From Linyphia triangularis (lineage: Eukaryota > Arthropoda > Arachnida > Araneae > Linyphiidae): a stretch of DNA of 64,000 nucleotides. The first letter of the stretch is position 1. Every line of letters starts with the position of its first letter. Both the position numbers and the translations under genes were made by a program. The notes beneath the pieces were generated by a model that saw only the letters and a list, made by a program, of their open reading frames with translations, had not been told where the DNA came from and searched no databases. Shown here piece by piece: positions 60,340 through 64,000 of the stretch. The stretch covers positions 18,178,743 through 18,242,742 of the forward strand of contig OZ021727.1 of NCBI GenBank assembly GCA_963978545.1. Reading direction: 5' to 3'.

Positions 60340-60660
60340 CAAACCTTACTTATCTCATCGTTCTAAAAGTTATCACCTCCATCATCAAGCGATAAAAAGG
60401 GGACTGCCCCAATCGGCAAGAGGGGATCTCCACTCCTAGAAGAAACCAGTAAGAATATCTCCCTCGTATCTCATTCCCCAATCGCATCTCTGCGTTTCCA
60501 TGACAACGCATCCGTTCCCATGGGAACAGCGGCACGCGTCCTCGAGAGATGACACCGACGATACGATGTGACGTCACGCACTGGCGTTTATTTCACGCGA
60601 CTTTCGTCATCCGTAACGGAGGGGTTTGCGATAATGGGTGACCTCGTGATGTAGAAAGTG
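60340..60660. promoter_or_regulatory. GC-richer block with X-box, palindrome and CRE
   Basis: Within 90 bases are GTTTCCATGACAAC (60494-60507, RFX X-box type), GTTCCCATGGGAAC (60514-60527, a perfect 14-bp palindrome) and TGACGTCA (60569-60576, CREB/ATF type). X-box next to CRE is a familiar promoter arrangement in animals. No adjacent exon was recognised, so it may be an enhancer or the promoter of an unannotated transcript. Confidence 0.45.
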
Positions 60661-61620
60661 TGGTTATAAATGCAGTGATGTTGAATGTATGGTGAATGAA
60701 TGTATGATGATGTTGAATGTGAAAGCAGGACCTGACCATGACAAGTTGGTGCCCAAGACCCAGACACTTTCGAGGGTTCCTTTGTCCAACGAGAGATTTA
60801 TTGGATATGACCTTGACTCAAAGTTAAATGAATTTAAATGTAGAGAAAATAGAAAATAATATTAACAATAATTTATCAAAAGTATTTTTTCCCATCACAA
60901 AATTTTAAAAAAAAATATATATCATAAGAGGAAAAACTTTGTCATATGTAGCATTGCATTTCACAATCACAATGTGTAGGAATATCCGTGACAACAATAT
61001 GTGCAACATCATTCACAACTTCAGAGCTGGTATTTGCTGATCTCACAATAAATTCGTCAAGACTTCCTTTCAATTTTTTTCTTCTTTATCTTTCAAGAAA
61101 GCTTGTTTTTAAGCTTTTAAATGATGGTTTATTTTATTTGAATAAATACACTCTGAGATGCTTAAGATGGTTCAAGATCAATACAAAAGGATTTTTATGT
61201 AAAAAGTATTTTATACAGATTATAAAAGATATTCTCATAGCTTTTCTGAAGCAAAAGCTAAAGGTTTACAGCCAATTTCGGGGTCCCCAAAAATTACGGT
61301 CCTAAGATGCAGTTCTGTGGCCCTAGGCGATGATCAGGCCCTGTGTGCAAGACACGATGATGAATCTCTGAGAGTTTATTTCAATATTGTTCTTTATCGA
61401 ATCGGTTACTTGAAACTGACACCCAAATAACATCAATACGGTAACCAAGATTTTGATCAAATTTATTTTTGTCGCCCATAATACCTATGTAGTACTTTTA
61501 AAAATAAAGAAGTATTTTCTATTTTTTTTTTCTTTTTTCTATTATACTATAAAAGAACACGTTTTAAAGTAAGATTAAAAGCAGTGACTTGCGTATAGTC
61601 CCAATCTCATAGCAATTTTC
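60661..61620. other. Gene-free AT-rich sequence
   Basis: A 105-codon frame at 60988-61305 shows no domain. Nothing else is recognised. Confidence 0.5.
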
Positions 61621-61624
61621 TTAC

Positions 61625-61805
61625 TTTTTCTATGTTTGCTCCTGTTTACATTTGTAATTTTTTTTACAGTTATGACTATAAGGGAAGAGGAAGAATTGGT
61701 GATATGCCGGTGATGTCATCGTCTCATCACCAACTCTACCTCGTCCTGCATCGCCACTACTCTGAAATTTATTACAAATGTAAACAGGAGCAAACATAGA
61801 AAAAA
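61625..61805. repeat. Hairpin with ~30-bp perfect arms
   Basis: The 30 bases at 61628-61657 (TTCTATGTTTGCTCC... onward) are the exact complement of 61772-61801, with further pairing inside (GAATTGGTGAT near 61693 against ATCACCAACTC near 61725). The right arm belongs to the repeat unit seen at 62081-63350, so this may be an inverted extra unit. Confidence 0.9.
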
Positions 61806-62080
61806 GAAGCCGTTTCGATAATTTTAAACCCTTTAGCCTGCGATTTTTTTGTCTTTATAATGCAAGAATGGTTATGTAATTGATTTTTATTACAAAACGA
61901 TTACTAATATACACTTTTTAAGATTTAAACAATCATACTATGATTGATATAACCGCAATTTCTAATTGCAATAAAAAATATGAATTTTTACTCAAATTTT
62001 GCTCCCAAGCTGCATATATGTTACACTATGCACTAGAAAGTTAGAGGATCGAAAAGGGATCAAACTTTTCAAACATGGAG

Positions 62081-63350
62081 CCCTCAATGTCTTATTTCCA
62101 GTGAAGTCACAACTCTAAAATTTAGTACAAATGCCAATAAGGATCACCATAGAAAAAGTAAGCTATTCCTTTCTTATTTAACCCTTTTCACTCGTATGTC
62201 CCCGTATAGGGGACATCACTCGTTTTACCATCGCGCTCGTATGTCTGTCGTCCCAACTGTATTGCGCAAACTGTGATAACTTAGAAATACATCGAACAGA
62301 AATGTTTTGGTTAAGTTGATTTGCTTTGGTGGAAGTGCCGGCATTACGTTACGCCACTAAATGTCATAATATGAACAAATTATATAAATAAAATTTCTTA
62401 GATTTTTAACCTTTTGCACTCCGAACCATTCTGGACGGCTACCAGCAGCTCAGCCCTAGTGTTGCCCTTGCGCAAGTAAATTTCAACAAACCCAACCATC
62501 GACAAACTCTCCTTATCGCTCCTTTCAAGTGGTGCAGAAAAGTGCTTGGACCGTCATGAACCAACACTTATCACGTTCTCTTTTGACACAAAACCCCGCT
62601 GAAATATTTTTTTTTTTAAATATATCTTGGTAATTTTACCATATTTTGATTTGATTTCTTGTGCCATTTCAAGAGAAAACTTCAGGAAAACATGGATTTC
62701 TCTAAAAGTTGAACTGGAAAAAGTTAGTTCTCCGTAATCACTAATAAACTTTAACATATAAACATATATACTTAAGTATTCTAAGTAGTTTCAATAAATT
62801 ATTTTGGCACGTTGAAAAATAAAATATTATGTGACCACATTCACATCCTAGGTAAAGGGGTGTATTCAGGGACTATATTTTTAAATTTTTGATTTAAGGA
62901 TGGTAAACATTCTAGTTAAATTGAAACACATTTCCATAAAAAAAAATCATCTTGATTGAACATGAAAAAAATTCCGAGTTATTTGCTAACTTTCTAAAGC
63001 ATAATTACGAGTGCAAAGGGTTAAATAACTTTAAAGAACTGAACATTCCAAAACGAGGAATAACCCAACCAACTATTTCCAATATAGTCCCAACTCTAAA
63101 ACTCGGTACAAATGTCAATAAGGCCAAGCATAGAAAATTCAAGCTATTTCAATCTCTAACAACCAAGGAGTATAAAATAAAAATTAAACGTTCCAAATGA
63201 GGAATATTCTAATATCCAGCTTTCAATGCAATCACTAACCTGAAATTTAGTACAAATTTCAATATCAATCACAGAAAAAAAATAAGCTATTCCTATTTTA
63301 ATAACCAGTTTTCAATGATCGAAAGGGGGTGTCAAACGTGCAAAATGAGG
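62081..63350 (+). repeat. Three ~140-bp diverged tandem units, the first split by a transposon
   Basis: Units are 62081-62181 plus 63025-63058, 63059-63202, and 63203-63350. They share TTAGTACAAATGCCAATA-like, CATAGAAAAAGTAAGC-like, GCTATTCC and a TTCCAAAACGAGG-like end. Joining across the insertion restores the unit length. Confidence 0.8.
62182..63020. mobile_element. piggyBac-type element, 839 bp, TTAA-flanked, with an extra internal left end
   Basis: CCCTTTTCACTCG begins after TTAA at 62178-62181, and CGAGTGCAAAGGG ends before TTAA at 63021-63024. The termini match those at 26955-27155. A second TTAA plus CCTTTTGCACTCC lies inside at 62406-62422, in the same direction as the left end. 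A GTCCCC-GTATA-GGGGAC hairpin lies near the left end. The 67-codon minus frame inside has no transposase features. Confidence 0.88.
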
Positions 63351-64000
63351 AATGTATAAGTGTCTTTTTGATTGTCAAGCAAGAATATTCAGCTAGTAAT
63401 TTATATATTTTTTAAAATTCAAAGCGATTAAGTGGTTTTTGAATGACTTATGACAAGATTTATGCCACCTAATACAAAAGTTTTGGACAATCAAGTCCTA
63501 AACTTCTCTTTAATATACATCTCGGAATATACTGCGATCTCATACTAATTCTTCATTATAATCACCCATCTCATAAGTGTGAATGTAATTATTTGTTTAT
63601 ACCTTGTGTGAAAAGATTGAATGTCAAAAGAAAATTTTGAAATGAAATTCAAGGTGGAAATCTTATAATTTAAAATGTTCACCGAGTTCTTACATTTTTA
63701 CAACAGGCCAAAATAAAATAATCAAAAAGTTTTTGGAATTTCTTTTAAATGTTTTCACATGCTGAATGTTCAGTCTCTGAAATATGAGAAAGTTTCATTG
63801 CCTAAACTTTAGAAAAATATTAGATTTGTTACGTTAGTGTTTATCGGTCTGATGTTGCCTTCCGGGTTGAGTCGAGTTGAGTTGTTGCGTAAGAGAGTTG
63901 GTGGGCATGTGACACCACAGATTTAATCCGCTAAGACGTGTGTTGGTGTGCTGCGATAGGAAAATGCATTACGACCGGGGTATCTAATACCCAGCGCGCT
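63351..64000. other. Gene-free stretch; complexity rises at the window end
   Basis: AT-rich to about 63830, then a GC-richer, GTTG/GAGT-rich segment that continues past the window. It could be the edge of another repeat or element; it cannot be identified from this fragment. Confidence 0.4.

Overview
This window looks like AT-rich, gene-poor DNA from an animal nuclear genome, most likely an arthropod and possibly a chelicerate. The evidence is an intron-split homeobox-gene exon, many tRNA-derived SINEs with target-site duplications, short DNA transposons flanked by TTAA, a solo LTR, (TA)n tracts and long homopolymers. The exon supports an animal Lhx1/5 (Lim1) gene. The species cannot be fixed from this sequence.

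Only one protein-coding segment is well supported: a minus-strand exon at about 24749-24934 that encodes the whole first LIM zinc-binding domain of a Lim1/Lhx1/5-type transcription factor. It has a GTGAGT donor on its downstream side and a pyrimidine-rich CAG acceptor upstream. No in-frame ATG lies between the LIM domain and the nearest upstream stop, so the start codon is probably on another exon. Transcription runs toward lower coordinates. I therefore read 1-24742 as probable first intron and the right side (from about 25 kb) as 5' flank or 5' exon territory. I did not find the second LIM domain or the homeodomain.

The rest is a mosaic of repeats. Family names here are mine. SINE-A (about 180 bp, ten copies) and SINE-B (about 170 bp, six copies) have RNA polymerase III box-B-like heads. 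One SINE-A copy is a chimera that retroposed as a unit. Several elements sit between TTAA tetranucleotides, the piggyBac-type target: 26955-27155, 43387-44443 (with a solo LTR nested in it), 44943-45537, 56891-57607 and 62182-63020. Two giant palindromic foldback elements of 1.3-1.4 kb lie at 14910-16309 and 33849-35164, with a half copy at 36100-36840. A different inverted-repeat element at 30056-31424 carries a tRNA-like sequence in each arm. Two 240-bp palindromic MITEs flank it at a distance. Tandem arrays include a 26-bp satellite (40919-41490), a 33-bp-type array with a 316-bp higher-order repeat (49602-50500) and several old duplications.

Between the repeats are islands of visibly higher GC and complexity (3860-4260, 18090-18420, 21000-21240, 25980-26230, 47690-47940, 48230-48500, 54590-55330, 57700-58080, 60340-60660). 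These are plausible cis-regulatory elements of the Lim1 locus, and three carry RFX-type X-box matches. Next to one of them is a 600-bp stretch almost without G on the plus strand (17461-18060). I saw no operon, CRISPR array, phage or other unusual multi-gene system. The most informative novelty is in the mobile-element architecture and the strand-asymmetric block.
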